From JACOMS01 sp051252005 (lineage in GTDB: Bacteria; Pseudomonadota; Alphaproteobacteria; Caulobacterales; Maricaulaceae), in the NCBI GenBank assembly GCA_051252005.1, contig JBPOEZ010000002.1, positions 310,001 through 374,000 of the forward strand: 64,000 bases of DNA, written 5' to 3'. How positions within the stretch are numbered: position 1 is the stretch's first letter; every line of letters starts with the position of its first letter. Made by a program: the position numbers and the translations under genes. The notes under the pieces were generated by a model. The model did not search any database and was not told the DNA's origin. It saw only the letters and a program-made list of their open reading frames with translations. Below are positions 63,816 through 64,000 of the stretch, piece by piece.

Positions 63816-64000
63816 ATGAACCTGCACGACATATTACGTATACGCGGATTTGATGTGACCGCGCGAACCAAAATGATGCGCCATCAAGATAGCCGATATG
63901 ATGTGGAGATGCTCTTTAGACGGGAGTTTCTGGAGAGCTATCAATCTGTTCAAGGGGGTAAATATCTGGAGTGTGATTATCTGATCGCTTTTATCGGAAA
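63816..64000 (+). CDS. GIY-YIG-like nuclease, 3' end beyond window
   Basis: The 61 visible codons (MNLHDILRIRGFDVTARTKM, then RHQDSRYDVEMLFRREFLES, ending CDYLIAFIGK) match the start of a GIY-YIG-type protein as I remember the family; the nuclease domain itself is outside the window. ATG start; no strong ribosome site. Divergent from the XRE gene. Confidence 0.55.
   Translation, partial: MNLHDILRIRGFDVTARTKMMRHQDSRYDVEMLFRREFLESYQSVQGGKYLECDYLIAFIG

Overview
The window reads as a chromosomal segment of a marine-type alphaproteobacterium, probably of the Hyphomonadales/Maricaulales group. This is inferred from the many TonB-dependent receptors, the glycogen operon, the bufferin genes and the mixed-GC codon use; no rRNA or other marker gene is present. 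I found no tRNA, rRNA or CRISPR array.

Layout. (1) 1-12.3 kb is a glycogen/alpha-glucan locus. glgP-glgB run leftward (glgB is cut by the window edge). Divergently, glgC-glgA-(glgX::malQ fusion)-pgm run rightward and end in a hairpin terminator. A perfect 14-bp palindrome lies at the divergent promoter. (2) 12.3-20 kb holds a translationally coupled leftward operon (acyl-CoA ligase, two alpha/beta hydrolases, MFS transporter), a divergent TetR regulator and a TonB receptor with tandem palindromes in its promoter. (3) 20.4-21.5 kb is a decayed IS3-family element with recognisable 35-bp ends. (4) 21.7-39.6 kb is a catabolic island: type III CoA-transferase, three thiolase-superfamily enzymes, a carotenoid/stilbene-cleaving oxygenase, a nitronate monooxygenase-like flavoprotein, a PaaN-like aldehyde dehydrogenase, a tannase/feruloyl-esterase lipoprotein, two acyl-CoA ligases, a TonB receptor and a tandem HxlR regulator. 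The logic is to import a large aromatic or isoprenoid substrate, cleave it, oxidise the aldehyde, activate with CoA and split thiolytically. An 18-bp motif recurs in front of several of these units and probably defines their regulon. (5) 39.9-46.9 kb holds a BCCT transporter, a TonB receptor, a TPR-sulfotransferase and a MarR regulator.

(6) 46.9-48.8 kb is a scar of mobile DNA: an array of CAGGGAA heptamers (four at exact 21-bp spacing), the first codons of a DUF6880-like gene, an IS6-family element with a frameshifted transposase, and a second IS3 fragment with a fold-back inverted repeat. (7) 48.8-57.6 kb mixes a methyltransferase, DoxX-like and other small membrane proteins, an FG-GAP/ASPIC protein, a LysR regulator, a secreted unknown, an AhpD-like protein and an alpha/beta-hydrolase-OsmC fusion. 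Three intergenic regions here share a 25-bp element, one of them directly before lysR, so this is probably one LysR regulon; an SDR gene inside it has been reduced to its two ends. (8) 57.9-61.7 kb is a bufferin-type RiPP operon (precursor, DUF692/MNIO maturase, DUF2063 partner, DoxX) translationally coupled to a lipoprotein hydrolase. (9) 61.9-64 kb holds an FMN-binding glutamate-synthase-like protein, a small XRE regulator and the start of a GIY-YIG-type gene cut by the window end.

Family names rest on recognition of motifs in the translated sequence, without database searches. Substrates of the catabolic island and functions of the small membrane proteins are not determinable from the sequence alone.
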